Assembly (NCBI GenBank): GCA_016870275.1
Contig: VGBZ01000003.1
Location: 62,001 to 126,000 of the forward strand
Source of the DNA: Actinomycetota bacterium
GTDB lineage: Bacteria > Actinomycetota > Acidimicrobiia > Acidimicrobiales > Microtrichaceae
Direction: 5' to 3'
DNA: 64,000 nt
Shown one piece after another: positions 43,260-53,964 of the stretch. The notes beneath the pieces were generated by a model. It ran no database searches. It worked only from the letters and a program-made list of their open reading frames with translations, and was not told the DNA's origin. Every line of letters starts with the position of its first letter. Within the stretch, counting starts at the first letter, position 1. The translations under genes were made by a program, and so were the position numbers.

Positions 43260-44039
43260 TCAGGACGGCGGGGTCGTGGCCTGGGAGGCGCCGGCATCAC
43301 CGACGAGGGAGTTCACTGCGGTCTGGAGTTGTTCGATCGGCAGTTTGCCCGAACCGCGCTGGACCACCTTGCCCTCGGCATCGGTCAGGACGAAGTACGG
43401 GAATCCGGGCAGCCCGTAGGCCTTGGCCATGGAGCCGCTGGGGTTGTCGAGGAGGACCGGCGGCGTCCAGCCTTCGCGGGTGATCCACTTCGACGGCGGG
43501 TAGTTCGGCTTGTCAGGTGAGACCGCCGTGGCGACCGACGTGACCTTGACGCCGGGCGGGAGCCCGCCCTGGTCGATCCACGCCTGGATCTCGGGAACCT
43601 CGGACTGGCACACCGGACACCAGTGGGCGAGGAAGATGATCATCTGAGGTTCACCGGACGCCGGGTCCACAGCGAGGGGGGAGCCGTCGAACGTCTCGCC
43701 GCTCGCTTTCGGGATCGTGCGGCCGACGGCTGGATCACTCGCCGGGTCGGCCAGTCCCTGGGCGCCCTCCGGATACGGCGGGAGATCTTCGCCGGAGAGC
43801 TGGAGCGAGGCGGTCTCCTGGGTGGCCTTTGCGGCCACCGCAGCACCGGTGCCCTCTGCGGTATCGCTCGTGGACGATCGGCTCGAGAGGAAGGCGATCA
43901 GACCGACCACGACGAGCACCACAGCGATGACCCCGATCACGATCGGGACCAGATTGGAGCGGCTGTCGACGTCCTTGGCCAGCTTCGAGTAGGGATCCGC
44001 AGCGCTCGGCTTCTTCTTGGACGACTCGGTGCTCGTCAC
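43260..44039 (-). CDS. membrane-anchored TlpA-like thioredoxin
   Basis: 259 residues. One transmembrane anchor (LVPIVIGVIAVVLVVVGLIAF, residues about 31-51) follows a basic cytoplasmic N-terminus. The extracytoplasmic thioredoxin fold holds the active site HWCPVCQSEVP and a cis-Pro loop GLPGFPYFV. It would exchange disulfides outside the membrane. Its start overlaps the stop of the DsbB-like gene by 4 bp, so the two act as a BdbC/BdbD-like oxidising pair. Confidence 0.88.
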   Translation of the reverse strand: MTSTESSKKKPSAADPYSKLAKDVDSRSNLVPIVIGVIAVVLVVVGLIAFLSSRSSTSDTAEGTGAAVAAKATQETASLQLSGEDLPPYPEGAQGLADPASDPAVGRTIPKASGETFDGSPLAVDPASGEPQMIIFLAHWCPVCQSEVPEIQAWIDQGGLPPGVKVTSVATAVSPDKPNYPPSKWITREGWTPPVLLDNPSGSMAKAYGLPGFPYFVLTDAEGKVVQRGSGKLPIEQLQTAVNSLVGDAGASQATTPPS

Positions 44040-44644
44040 GACAGGACCTCCTCGAGTTCGACGGCTTGACGCTCGACAGTATCGCCGGAACTGGCCTCAC
44101 CTTCCCCGCGGCGGCCCGCCAGAACTGCGAGCGTTCCCAGCATCAGGAACGAGATGCCCGCCATGCCCGGGATCGACAGGAAGTGGAATTTCCAGACCCA
44201 GACGGTCTCGCAGGGGACATCGGTGGAACACACCGAGCTCACCGAATCCGGGAAGCGCTCAAGCAGGTAGTGGTAGGCGGCGATCACCGCCCCGATGGCG
44301 ACGAGCGGCAGGACGTAGAACCGCACGTTGCGATCGCGGCGCCACCAGGCCACGGCGAAGAGGACCACGTTCGGGTACATGCAGATCCGCTGGTACCAGC
44401 ACAACGGACAAGGCGGGAACTTGGCGATCTCGCTGAGGTACAGGCTCCCCAGCGTCGTCGTCAGGGCTACCGCCAGACCGAGCGGGAGGGCGAGTTCCAC
44501 GAATGCGTCGCGCAGCGGAACGACGGCGTCGGGCACCGAGCCCCTCACCCGGCTGAGGATCCCGAGGCCCCACGTGGCGAGCAGGAAGATGATTCCGAGC
44601 ACGGCGAGCAGAGCCAGGAACGTGGTGACCACATCAACGGACAT
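44036..44644 (-). CDS. DsbB/BdbC-family disulfide bond protein
   Basis: 202 residues from ATG 44644 with four to five membrane helices. The redox pairs are CPLC (after EIAKFPP, followed by WYQRICMYPN) and CSTDVPC in the second periplasmic loop, then the quinone-side KFHFLSIPGMAG. It passes electrons from the partner thioredoxin to the quinone pool. The partner TlpA-like gene overlaps its end by 4 bp. Confidence 0.88.
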   Translation of the reverse strand: MSVDVVTTFLALLAVLGIIFLLATWGLGILSRVRGSVPDAVVPLRDAFVELALPLGLAVALTTTLGSLYLSEIAKFPPCPLCWYQRICMYPNVVLFAVAWWRRDRNVRFYVLPLVAIGAVIAAYHYLLERFPDSVSSVCSTDVPCETVWVWKFHFLSIPGMAGISFLMLGTLAVLAGRRGEGEASSGDTVERQAVELEEVLS

Positions 44645-44707
44645 TTGCAAGCAGACTACCGATCCTGCAGTGCCCACGGGTCACCGGGGCGCACTAGCCT
44701 CACAGCC

Positions 44708-45193
44708 ATGAGCATCTACGACATCGACCTCGACGGCCTCGACGGCACCCCCGGTGTCCTCGGCGAGCAGGCAGGCAAGGTGACCCTCGTGGTTAACGTG
44801 GCCTCCAAGTGCGGACTCACCCCGCAGTACGAGCAACTCCAGGAACTCCAGGAACGCTTCGGCGATCGCAACTTCACGGTGCTCGGCGTGCCCTGCAACC
44901 AGTTCCTCGGCCAGGAACCGGGTACGTCCGAGCAGATCGCCGAGTTCTGCTCGGTCAACTACGGGGTGTCGTTCCCGCTCTCAACGAAGATCGAGGTCAA
45001 CGGCGACGATCGCCACCCCCTCTACGACGAGCTCACCCCGTTTGCCGACACCGAGGGGCACACCGGCGACGTCCGCTGGAACTTCGAGAAATTCCTCGTC
45101 GATGCCGACGGCTCGGTGGTCGGCCGCTTCGCTCCACAGATACCTCCGGATGACCCTGCCGTGGTGGCTGCCATCGAGGGCGCGCTCGACTGA
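44708..45193 (+). CDS. glutathione-peroxidase-family thiol peroxidase
   Basis: 161 residues. The peroxidatic cysteine is C35 in VASKCGLTPQY (selenocysteine in animals). VLGVPCNQFLGQEPG carries the catalytic Gln and a nearby resolving Cys, and WNFEKFLVD carries Trp-Asn. Bacterial members usually take electrons from thioredoxin. It stands divergent to the thiol-redox pair, 63 bp away. Confidence 0.92.
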   Translation: MSIYDIDLDGLDGTPGVLGEQAGKVTLVVNVASKCGLTPQYEQLQELQERFGDRNFTVLGVPCNQFLGQEPGTSEQIAEFCSVNYGVSFPLSTKIEVNGDDRHPLYDELTPFADTEGHTGDVRWNFEKFLVDADGSVVGRFAPQIPPDDPAVVAAIEGALD

Positions 45194-45204
45194 TATCAGG
45201 ACGC

Positions 45205-47967
45205 TCAAGCAGCGCTGCTGCTGGCCGAGCGCACCACCAGCGACCGGACCTCCTCGGCTGCGAGCAGCAGCAGTGCGCCGCCGACGCAGATGGACCACTC
45301 AGTGAGCGTCAACCCGACCGTTCCGAAGACGCCCTGCAGGAACGGCACCTCCACGACGAGTACCTGGGTCACGATCACTGCCGCCGTTGCGTACAGCAGT
45401 GGTCGGTTGGTGAATGTGAACCGGCTGAACAGCGACAGATCGCCGCTGCGCACGACGTAGGCGTTGGCGATCTGCAGGAACACGAACAGCGTGAACGCCA
45501 CCGTGTACGCCGCGCTCTGATCCGGCACCACGCCGGATTCGGCACCGCCCTGCCACCAGAGCACCCCGAGGGTGATCACGGCCATGATCACTGCAGTGAT
45601 GCTGATCCGGGTCAGTCGTGGACCCGTGAGGATCTTCGCTGCGGGGTCGCGTGGCGACCGATCCATGACTCCCGGCTTGGGTGGATCGAGCCCCAAGCTC
45701 ATGGCCGGGGGACCGTCGGCGAGGATGTTGACGAACAGGATCTGGATCGGGTTGAACGGGGTCGGTAGGCCGGCGAGCCGAGCAGCGAGGATCGTGATGA
45801 TCGCCGCGATGTTGGTCGTGAGCTGAAACCGGACGAACGTGACGATGTTGTCGTAGATCGCCCGGCCTCGCTCGACGGCAGCCACGATCGTGGCGAAGTT
45901 GTCGTCGGTGAGGATCATGTCGCCGGCTTCCTTGGTGACCTCGGTGCCGGTCACGCCCATGGCCACACCGATCTCGGCCTGCTTGAGCGACGGAGCGTCG
46001 TTCACGCCGTCGCCGGTCATGGCCACCACGTCGCCCCGGGACTGCAGCGCCTTGACGACCCGGACCTTGTGTTCAGGCGACACCCGAGCACACACGCCGA
46101 TGTCGTGGATACGGTCTGCAAGTTCCTCGTCGGTCATCCGCTCCAGTTCGGCGCCGGTCACCACCTCGCCGACGATCCCGAGCTCTGCAGCGATCGCTCC
46201 GGCGGTCGCGGCGTGGTCGCCGGTGATCATCTTCACCCGGACCCCGGCGGTGCGGCACTCCGCCACGGCAGCGACGGCCTCTGGCCGGGCGGGGTCGAGG
46301 ATCCCGACCAGCGCTTCGAGCGTGAGCCCCTCGCACTCCTCGGCGAGGGCCAGCGCCACGGGCTCCGACGGCGGGTGGGCCAGATCCCGGGTGGCGAGCG
46401 CCAGCACCCGCAGTCCCGACGAGCCCAGCCGGTCGTTAGCAGCCAACAGCTCTGCCCGCTGCGTGTCGTCGAGCTCGCCGCTCAGGCCACCCTCGCCCCG
46501 CACGGAGACGCACCGGTCGATCACGACGTCCGGCGCTCCCTTGACAGCGAGCAGGGATCCGCCCTCGGATCCGGGGTGGAGCGTCGCCATGTACTTCACG
46601 GCCGAGTCGAACGGAACCTCGTCGAGCCGGGGAGCGCCGTCTCGCACCACGGTCGGGTCCAGACCGGCCTTGCGGGATGCCACCACGAGGGCGCCCTCGG
46701 TCGGATCGCCGATCAACTCGGCGGTGCCGCCTGACTCGTTGACCACGGCATCGTTGCAGAGAACCCCGACCACCATGGCCCGTTGCAGGTCGGCGAGCGC
46801 CGACGGGTCCGACGGTGTCACGGCTCCATCGCTGCCGTAGCCGAGGCCCTCGATCCGGAAGTGCCTTCCGCCCGCCACGGCCTCGGTGGCGGTCATCTGG
46901 TTCAGCGTCAGCGTGCCGGTCTTGTCGGAACAGATGACGGTGGTCGATCCGAGCGTCTCGACCGAGGCCAGCCGCTTCACGATGGCCCGCTCCTTGGCCA
47001 TCCGGGACACCCCGATCGCCAGGGTCACGGTCACGACAGCCGGGAGACCCTCGGGGATGGCCGCAACAGCGAGGGCGACTGCGCTCAGGACCGCATCACC
47101 GAGGTCGTCGCCCTGGAGGAGGCCGACGAGGAGGACGGCGAGCACTGCGACCCCAGCGATGATCGCCAGTCGCTTCCCCAGCTTGTCGAGCTGGACCTGC
47201 AGCGGGGTCTCGGTCTCCTCGGCCGCGCCGAGCAGGCCGGCGAGACGACCCACCTGGGTCGACATCCCGGTGCTGGTCACCACGAGCTCGGCCCGGCCAC
47301 GGGAGAGCGTCGTGTTCATGTACCCGCAATTGGAGCGTTCGGCGAGGGGCACCTCGGCCCCGGGCTCCACGTGGACGGGATCGACCGTCTTGTCGACGGG
47401 TACGGACTCCCCTGTCAGCGTGGACTCGTCCACCGAGACCGACGCCGCCTCGACGAACCGCCCGTCGGCTGGGATCCGGTCACCCGCCTCGAGCAGCACC
47501 ACGTCGCCGGGGACGAGCGCCCCGGCGGGAACCTCCTTCACGGCGCCGTCCCGCCGGACACGGACCACGACCTCGAGCATCTGCTTGAGGGCGGCCAGGG
47601 CGTCATCGGCACGACTCTCCTGGACGTATCCCAGGATGGCGTTGATGAGCAGGACGATGCCGATCACGATCGGGTCCTTGAAGTCCCCCACTGCGGCGGA
47701 CACCGCAGCGGCGCCCAAGAGGATGTAGACGAGGACGTTGTTGAACTGATCGATGAACCGCAACCAGGCCGAACGCCGGGGGGCCTCGGCGAGTTGATTG
47801 GGCCCGTAACGCTCGGTGCGCTCCGCCACATCGGCGCTGTTGAGCCCATCGGACACGACGACACCGAGACGCTCTGCCACCTCGTCGGCATCGAGCGCAT
47901 GATCGGGAGCTCCTGGATCCTGAGCGTCGGCCGGAGCGGCGACGCCGAGGTCGGTCGGTTCAGACAT
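45205..47967 (-). CDS. P-type cation ATPase, Ca2+/SERCA-like (P2A)
   Basis: 920 residues from ATG 47967. It has the cation-ATPase N-terminal domain ([26 protein letters not shown]), the A-domain [30 protein letters not shown] in M4, the phosphorylation site [13 protein letters not shown], and [43 protein letters not shown] in M6 fits Ca2+-type or pMA1-like pumps. It exports Ca2+ or Mn2+ at ATP cost. A small divergent HTH gene starts 65 bp away and could be its regulator. Confidence 0.93.
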   Translation of the reverse strand: MSEPTDLGVAAPADAQDPGAPDHALDADEVAERLGVVVSDGLNSADVAERTERYGPNQLAEAPRRSAWLRFIDQFNNVLVYILLGAAAVSAAVGDFKDPIVIGIVLLINAILGYVQESRADDALAALKQMLEVVVRVRRDGAVKEVPAGALVPGDVVLLEAGDRIPADGRFVEAASVSVDESTLTGESVPVDKTVDPVHVEPGAEVPLAERSNCGYMNTTLSRGRAELVVTSTGMSTQVGRLAGLLGAAEETETPLQVQLDKLGKRLAIIAGVAVLAVLLVGLLQGDDLGDAVLSAVALAVAAIPEGLPAVVTVTLAIGVSRMAKERAIVKRLASVETLGSTTVICSDKTGTLTLNQMTATEAVAGGRHFRIEGLGYGSDGAVTPSDPSALADLQRAMVVGVLCNDAVVNESGGTAELIGDPTEGALVVASRKAGLDPTVVRDGAPRLDEVPFDSAVKYMATLHPGSEGGSLLAVKGAPDVVIDRCVSVRGEGGLSGELDDTQRAELLAANDRLGSSGLRVLALATRDLAHPPSEPVALALAEECEGLTLEALVGILDPARPEAVAAVAECRTAGVRVKMITGDHAATAGAIAAELGIVGEVVTGAELERMTDEELADRIHDIGVCARVSPEHKVRVVKALQSRGDVVAMTGDGVNDAPSLKQAEIGVAMGVTGTEVTKEAGDMILTDDNFATIVAAVERGRAIYDNIVTFVRFQLTTNIAAIITILAARLAGLPTPFNPIQILFVNILADGPPAMSLGLDPPKPGVMDRSPRDPAAKILTGPRLTRISITAVIMAVITLGVLWWQGGAESGVVPDQSAAYTVAFTLFVFLQIANAYVVRSGDLSLFSRFTFTNRPLLYATAAVIVTQVLVVEVPFLQGVFGTVGLTLTEWSICVGGALLLLAAEEVRSLVVRSASSSAA

Positions 47968-48031
47968 CGCCGCAGAAACTAACGCAGGAAGATGAATTCC
48001 TGACTGCACTGTGCCGATCTATCCTGTCGAC

Positions 48032-48310
48032 GTGCTATCGCACTGGACGTTCCTGACCAACCACACACACGTCCTCGTCCTGTTGGATCAGAATCCGGAC
48101 CTCCGGATCAGGGAGCTGGCAACAGAGGTGGGGATCACCGAACGGGCGACCCAGCGGATCCTCGGAGATCTTGTCAAGAGCGGGTACGTCAACCGGTACC
48201 GAACCGGTCGGCGGAACTCCTACTCCCTCAACAGGGACCTACCGCTCCGACACCCGCTCGAGTCACACCGTAGCGTGGGCGCTCTTCTCGACGCCCTCGA
48301 GTCCGACTGA
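48032..48310 (+). CDS. winged-helix transcriptional regulator
   Basis: 92 residues from GTG 48032 (GTG 48011 would add seven). The core VLVLLDQNPDLRIRELATEVGITERATQRILGDLVKSGYVNRYRTGRRNSYSLN is a MarR/ArsR-like helix-turn-helix with a wing; it is quoted only by its ends here: VLVLLDQNPD to RRNSYSLN. No ligand domain is present. Divergent placement beside the P-type ATPase suggests control of that gene, which is inference. Confidence 0.82.
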   Translation: MLSHWTFLTNHTHVLVLLDQNPDLRIRELATEVGITERATQRILGDLVKSGYVNRYRTGRRNSYSLNRDLPLRHPLESHRSVGALLDALESD

Positions 48311-48328
48311 ACCGCAGGCGGAATCGGC

Positions 48329-49440
48329 CTACTCGGAGCCGAAGTACTGCTCGTCGAGATTTGCGGCCATCCCGTCCTCACGGAGACGGAGAATCTCCCA
48401 ATCGGTCGGGACGACGAGCGGGTTCCCGGGAGCGAACACCATGCCGTAGCCCTGCGGTCGGATCAGCGGGCCGACCACCCGCAGGTCGTCCGCGCTGCGT
48501 TGTTCCACCAGATACCGGAGCACCGGCGAGTCGTAGACCATCGCCTCGGCCTGACCGGAGGCCACCGGTCCGAACGCCTCGTCAACGGATCCCACACCGG
48601 TGGCTGGCAGACCGATCGTCTCGAGGTACTCCGACGACGTCGTCTGCGAGACGGTCACCACGGAGCGTCCGTAGAGGTCACCGACCGATCGCACGTCGGA
48701 GCGGAGCCTGTCGGCGGTCAGCACCGAGGTGATGACCGCTGTGAAGTGGGCGACCAACACCAGACCGACGAGCATCCACACCATCGCCACGAGACGGCTC
48801 CACTTGGACTACACGGTGCGATCCCCATAGCCGATGGTGGTCATGGTCACGATCGCCCACCAGATGCCCTCCCACACCCCGGCGAGATAGCTGTGCGGGA
48901 AGTCGTCGTTGGTTCGGCGCTCCACCAACCAGACGATGTGCCCGACGACGACCAGCAGAAGGATCGGGACCAGCAGGCGATACAGCACCATCGTCGAGAG
49001 CAGTTCGAGAAGTTACGCCCAGACACTCGGGGTCTCCGGCCGCGTCAGGATCTGCAGGCCGGAGTCGTACATCGGGAACGAGAAGTCGAACGCCGCCTCT
49101 CCTCAGCTGTGATCGAGATCGCTCCGAGCGCAGCGTCGGTCCGACCGGACCGCACTGCGTCGAGCTGCTCGGCGACCGAAGCCACCTCGATGTAGTCGCA
49201 GGGGATGCCGAGGCGGCCAGCGGCATCCTCCCAGAACTCCACGCTGTAGCCGGCCCACCCGTTCGCATCCGGCGTTGCCAACGGCTCGATGTTGCGGACG
49301 GCGATCGACAACCGCCCGTTTCCGCCCGTCGCCTGAGCCAGCACCTCGGGATCCACGGGAGCCGGAGCAGGCAGTTGCGCTGCAGCCGAGGGCCCGAGGA
49401 GGGCTGCTCCGCAGAGGACGAGTACGGCCTCGGCCACCAC
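48329..49440 (-). pseudogene. decayed glutamate-receptor-like potassium channel
   Basis: Three frames add up to a GluR0-type protein. The first has a signal peptide and half of a periplasmic binding domain (LSIAVRNIEPLATPDANGWA, LDAVRSGRTDAALGAISIT). The second has a two-helix pore with potassium filter TMTTIGYGDRTV. The third has the second binding half (LYGRSVVTVSQTTSSEYLE, PQGYGMVFAPGNPL). A frameshift near 49090 and in-frame stops TAA (49014-49016) and TAG (48809-48811) break it. Intact relatives are glutamate- or amino-acid-gated K+ channels. Three separate lesions make sequencing error unlikely but not excluded. Confidence 0.85.
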
Positions 49441-49466
49441 ACGGGGCCACAGCAGGCGTGGTCGGA

Positions 49467-50624
<1,158 letters not shown>

Positions 50625-50754
50625 GGCCGTTAGCGTGCCACATGGAGAGCCCGATCGAAACCCTCGGCGGCCGGTCCGCTGAGGGGTGGGGAAACTGACG
50701 CTCAACGTCCACCTTGGATTCATCCACTGTGCACGAGCCTGTGCCCGGAGGCGC

Positions 50755-51729
50755 TCAGCGATTCGGTCGCAGTCCCCAGAACACGAGCTGTCGGCGAGTG
50801 GCGTCGTAGGAGTCGGTCAGGGGCCATTCGTGGCCGAAGGGAATCAGGTCGTACTCGACTCGGACGCCGTCGGCACACGAGGACCAACGAGTGATCTCGA
50901 CCTCGCCGATCGATCCGGTGGCCTCGTCGGTGCACTGCGACGCATCGGCCACGTCGGCGACCGCCGCCGATGTGGAGAAGAAGGGGCCGAGCCCTGGTGT
51001 CGACGAGGGCCCGCCACCGGGCGGGACCACGGGGTCGTCCCGTCCGGTGATCTGCAGGAAGGAGATCGCATCCGACGCCGAGCAGCCGTCGACATTCGTT
51101 CCCACCACCGAGGCGGCACCGGCGAGCCGGTCGGCGTGCTCGCAGATGTACCGGTAGGTGATCATTCCCCCGTTGGAGTAGCCGGTCATGAACACGCGGC
51201 TGCGATCCACCGGGTAGAGGCCGGCTACCGCATCGATGACGTCGTTGAGGAAGGCCACGTCGTCAACGGCGGCGGCCTGCGCCTCCCCGCAGCACCATCC
51301 GGCGTTGAAGCTCGCCTCGAAACCCTCGGGATAGGCCACCAGAATCCGGTCGGTCGGCACCACGGCGGGCCACCCGGTGAGTGCAGCGGTGATCTCCGGG
51401 GTCGATCCCAATCCGTGGTTGACCACCACGAGTGGGAGTCCGCCGCCCCCGGCAGCATCACCGTCGGCACCGAGGATGTTCTGCCCCCTCGGCTCGATGT
51501 CCTGTGGGGATGCCACGAGCGCCCGCCTGATGATTCCGGCGTCCAGAGAGGCGCCGGAACCGACGACCTCCACCCAGCGAGCACCCACGCCATCGACGCC
51601 CAGGTCAACCTGATCCGACAACGACGAGCACCCGGCGAGCCATGCCAGACCCGCCGCCAGGACGAGCGTCAACCTCCGCAACCACGGGTCGAGTTCTCGC
51701 CGCCTCAGCACGCCTCCACGGTAGGTCAC
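50755..51729 (-). CDS. PHB-depolymerase-like esterase lipoprotein
   Basis: 324 residues with a lipoprotein signal (RLTLVLAAGLAWLAGC, lipobox LAGC), so the enzyme is anchored outside the cell. The esterase core has LPLVVVNHGLGSTPE, the nucleophile elbow TGYSNGGM, LQITGRDDPVVPPGG (Asp) and PFGHEWPL (His). It resembles the LpqC/polyhydroxybutyrate depolymerase family that hydrolyses polyesters or feruloyl esters. An internal GTG near 51711 is an alternative start. Confidence 0.85.
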   Translation of the reverse strand: MTYRGGVLRRRELDPWLRRLTLVLAAGLAWLAGCSSLSDQVDLGVDGVGARWVEVVGSGASLDAGIIRRALVASPQDIEPRGQNILGADGDAAGGGGLPLVVVNHGLGSTPEITAALTGWPAVVPTDRILVAYPEGFEASFNAGWCCGEAQAAAVDDVAFLNDVIDAVAGLYPVDRSRVFMTGYSNGGMITYRYICEHADRLAGAASVVGTNVDGCSASDAISFLQITGRDDPVVPPGGGPSSTPGLGPFFSTSAAVADVADASQCTDEATGSIGEVEITRWSSCADGVRVEYDLIPFGHEWPLTDSYDATRRQLVFWGLRPNR

Positions 51730-51798
51730 CCGATCGGCCCTCCCGGCGCGCCCGGGGGGTGTCAGGCGCTGCGTGGGCCGGCGGGGAAGAATGACCCC

Positions 51799-53310
51799 GT
51801 GCCCAGACGAGTCACCACATCGTTGGTCGCCCTAGCTGTGCTGGTGATCGCTGCGGTCGCTGCTGCGTGCAGCAACGAGGAATCGGCCACCACCACCCAG
51901 CCGTCGACTCCAACAGTCCCGCCGACGACCGCCACGACGATCGTGCCCGGTTCGGAGCCGGCGATCGAACCCGACTGGGCGTGGCAGTCCGGCCGTCCCG
52001 GCGGCGACACCGCCGCTGCGGCCACCGGCCGACTCGACTCCGTGGTCCTGATCGGCGAGGGCCCGGTCGAACCGAGCCCGACCCAAACCGGGACCGTTGC
52101 GCTCAGCCCCGTGGTGGCGACCCTCGGGTCGGCCGACGGAGCGTTTCGTTCCTCCACGACGGCCCCTCCGGACGGTTCGGTTGACCAGCCCCGAGGGATC
52201 TCCTCGGCGGTGGACGGGACCACGCTCACCTGCGGATCGCTCCGACCGGATCTCGGCCCGCAGTTCGGCACCGACATCTGGTGCAGTCCGGTCGCAGCGG
52301 ACGGCACGCTCCAACCCCGAGTCGGCAACGGGAGCGAGGGCAACGACGAGGTCAGCGGCGTGGCCATGGTCAGTGACGCTGCGTACGCCTTCGTCAGCGC
52401 CACGATCGACGGCCTCTTCCCCGGCGCAGAGGATCCAACAGGTGGCTTCCTCGGTGAACGTGATGCTCTGCTCATCCGCACCGACCCCAACGGTCAACCT
52501 CGCTGGGCACGGCAGTTCGGTACTCAAGGCGATGACTCCGCCAACGCCGTGTCGGCGACCGGTGACGGTGACGCCGTCGTGGCCGGATCGGCCAGCGCGG
52601 ATCCGTTTGCGTTCGAGGACAGCTTCCTCCGTCGAGGCGGCCGCGACGCCTGGGTGGCGCGTAGCGACCCCTCGGGTAATCAACGTTGGCTCACCCCGTT
52701 CGGCACCAGCGCCGATGACGACGCCCGGGCGATTGCCGCCGGCGGGGATCCGGCCCAGGGCACCGAGGCCGTGATTGCTGCAGGGGTCACCAACGGGGAC
52801 CTGCAGATCTCCACCGACGGAGCGGAGCAGCTCGTCGCCCCGGGATCAACTGCGGCGGCGGGAGGTACGGACGGGTTGATCGCTGCGTTCGATTCCGCCG
52901 GTCGGCAACAGTGGATCACCCAGTTCGGATCGCCGGCCGACGACGACGTTCGGGGCGTGGTCGTCGACGGCAGCGTGGTCTACGTCGCCGGGACGGCCGG
53001 AGCGCCGATCACCGGCGCCCAGCGGGTCGCTGTTCCAGGAGCGCCCGACGGCGAGGCCGCCGGAGGCCGGGACGCCTTCCTCTCGGCGTACGACCTCACG
53101 ACGGGAACGTGGCAGTGGACGGCGCTGTTCGGATCGCCTGCAGACGACGAGGTGACCGGACTGGCGTTCACCGACGACGGGCACGTCGTGGTGGTGGGCA
53201 CGACTGCGGGGACGATCACTGCGACACCGCTCGTGGGTCCGAGTGACGCCTTCGCCGTGGCGTTCCCCGTGGCGAAGGGCGGGGGGAGCGGGGCGGCGAG
53301 CTCGGTCTGA
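51799..53310 (+). CDS. secreted beta-propeller (SBBP-type) lipoprotein
   Basis: 503 residues from GTG 51799. A signal with lipobox (VIAAVAAAC) is followed by a Thr/Pro linker and repeats of the form W-x-RQFGTQGDDSANAV, WLTPFGTSADDDARAI, WITQFGSPADDDVRGV and WTALFGSPADDEVTGL. Each pairs with a GDAVVAGS-like strand, the hallmark of SBBP beta-propeller repeats. Such proteins are surface or secreted binding proteins of unknown ligand. The frame is open far upstream to 50686, but that part is antisense to the esterase gene and is not counted. Confidence 0.82.
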   Translation: MPRRVTTSLVALAVLVIAAVAAACSNEESATTTQPSTPTVPPTTATTIVPGSEPAIEPDWAWQSGRPGGDTAAAATGRLDSVVLIGEGPVEPSPTQTGTVALSPVVATLGSADGAFRSSTTAPPDGSVDQPRGISSAVDGTTLTCGSLRPDLGPQFGTDIWCSPVAADGTLQPRVGNGSEGNDEVSGVAMVSDAAYAFVSATIDGLFPGAEDPTGGFLGERDALLIRTDPNGQPRWARQFGTQGDDSANAVSATGDGDAVVAGSASADPFAFEDSFLRRGGRDAWVARSDPSGNQRWLTPFGTSADDDARAIAAGGDPAQGTEAVIAAGVTNGDLQISTDGAEQLVAPGSTAAAGGTDGLIAAFDSAGRQQWITQFGSPADDDVRGVVVDGSVVYVAGTAGAPITGAQRVAVPGAPDGEAAGGRDAFLSAYDLTTGTWQWTALFGSPADDEVTGLAFTDDGHVVVVGTTAGTITATPLVGPSDAFAVAFPVAKGGGSGAASSV

Positions 53311-53319
53311 CGCCGGAAC

Positions 53320-53907
53320 TCAGCCGGCGTTCGGATCAGCAGGCAGGGACTGGTCGAACGACACCGACGGAGCTGCGGTCGAACCGGCAGGAGCCTGGTA
53401 GAAGACCCCCTTGTCGACCCCGGCGATCCCGACGAAGAGCGACCAGGGGATCGTCACCATGGATCGGTTCAATGTGGAGCACGAGTCGTTGTAGTACTGC
53501 CGGGCGAAGGCGAGTTGATCCTCGGTCCGGGACAGTTCGGCCTGCAGTTCCGAGAAGTTCGTCGATGCCTTGAGATCCGGGTAGGCCTCGGCCGTGGCGA
53601 AGAGGTTGGCGAGTGCAGTGGTCATCTGGGCATCGGCCGCCGCTGCCTCGCCGACGTTCCGGGCCGACTGCGCAGCGGCCCGGGCCTGGGTGACAGCTTC
53701 GAGGGTTCCCCGCTCGTGTTGCATGTATCCCTTCACCGTCTCGACCAGGTTCGGGATGAGCTCCGACCGGCGTGTCAGCTGCACATCGATACCGGCGTAG
53801 GCCTCATCGACGAGCACGCGCTGCTGTCGAAGGCGGTTGATGCCAACGACGGCGACGAGGCCGACGGCCACGACGAGAACCAGGATGACGATCAGGGCGA
53901 TGACCAC
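53320..53907 (-). CDS. LemA family protein
   Basis: 195 residues. One N-terminal transmembrane helix (IALIVILVLVVAVGLVAVVG) leads into long amphipathic helices: RRSELIPNLVETVKGYMQHE, FATAEAYPDLKASTNFSELQ and RTEDQLAFARQYYNDSC, all typical of LemA. LemA proteins are commonly encoded next to a DUF2207 protein, as here, 57 bp downstream of it. Function is uncertain, possibly envelope stress or secretion. Confidence 0.92.
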   Translation of the reverse strand: MVIALIVILVLVVAVGLVAVVGINRLRQQRVLVDEAYAGIDVQLTRRSELIPNLVETVKGYMQHERGTLEAVTQARAAAQSARNVGEAAAADAQMTTALANLFATAEAYPDLKASTNFSELQAELSRTEDQLAFARQYYNDSCSTLNRSMVTIPWSLFVGIAGVDKGVFYQAPAGSTAAPSVSFDQSLPADPNAG

Positions 53908-53964
53908 GTGGGAACCTTCCTCATGAGCGACTCACTTCGCACGGAGCGAGCGTAATGGCGCTGC

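Noticed and set aside
50686-51798. Upstream extension of the SBBP lipoprotein frame
   Set aside because: It is antisense to the esterase gene, and the signal peptide begins at GTG 51799.
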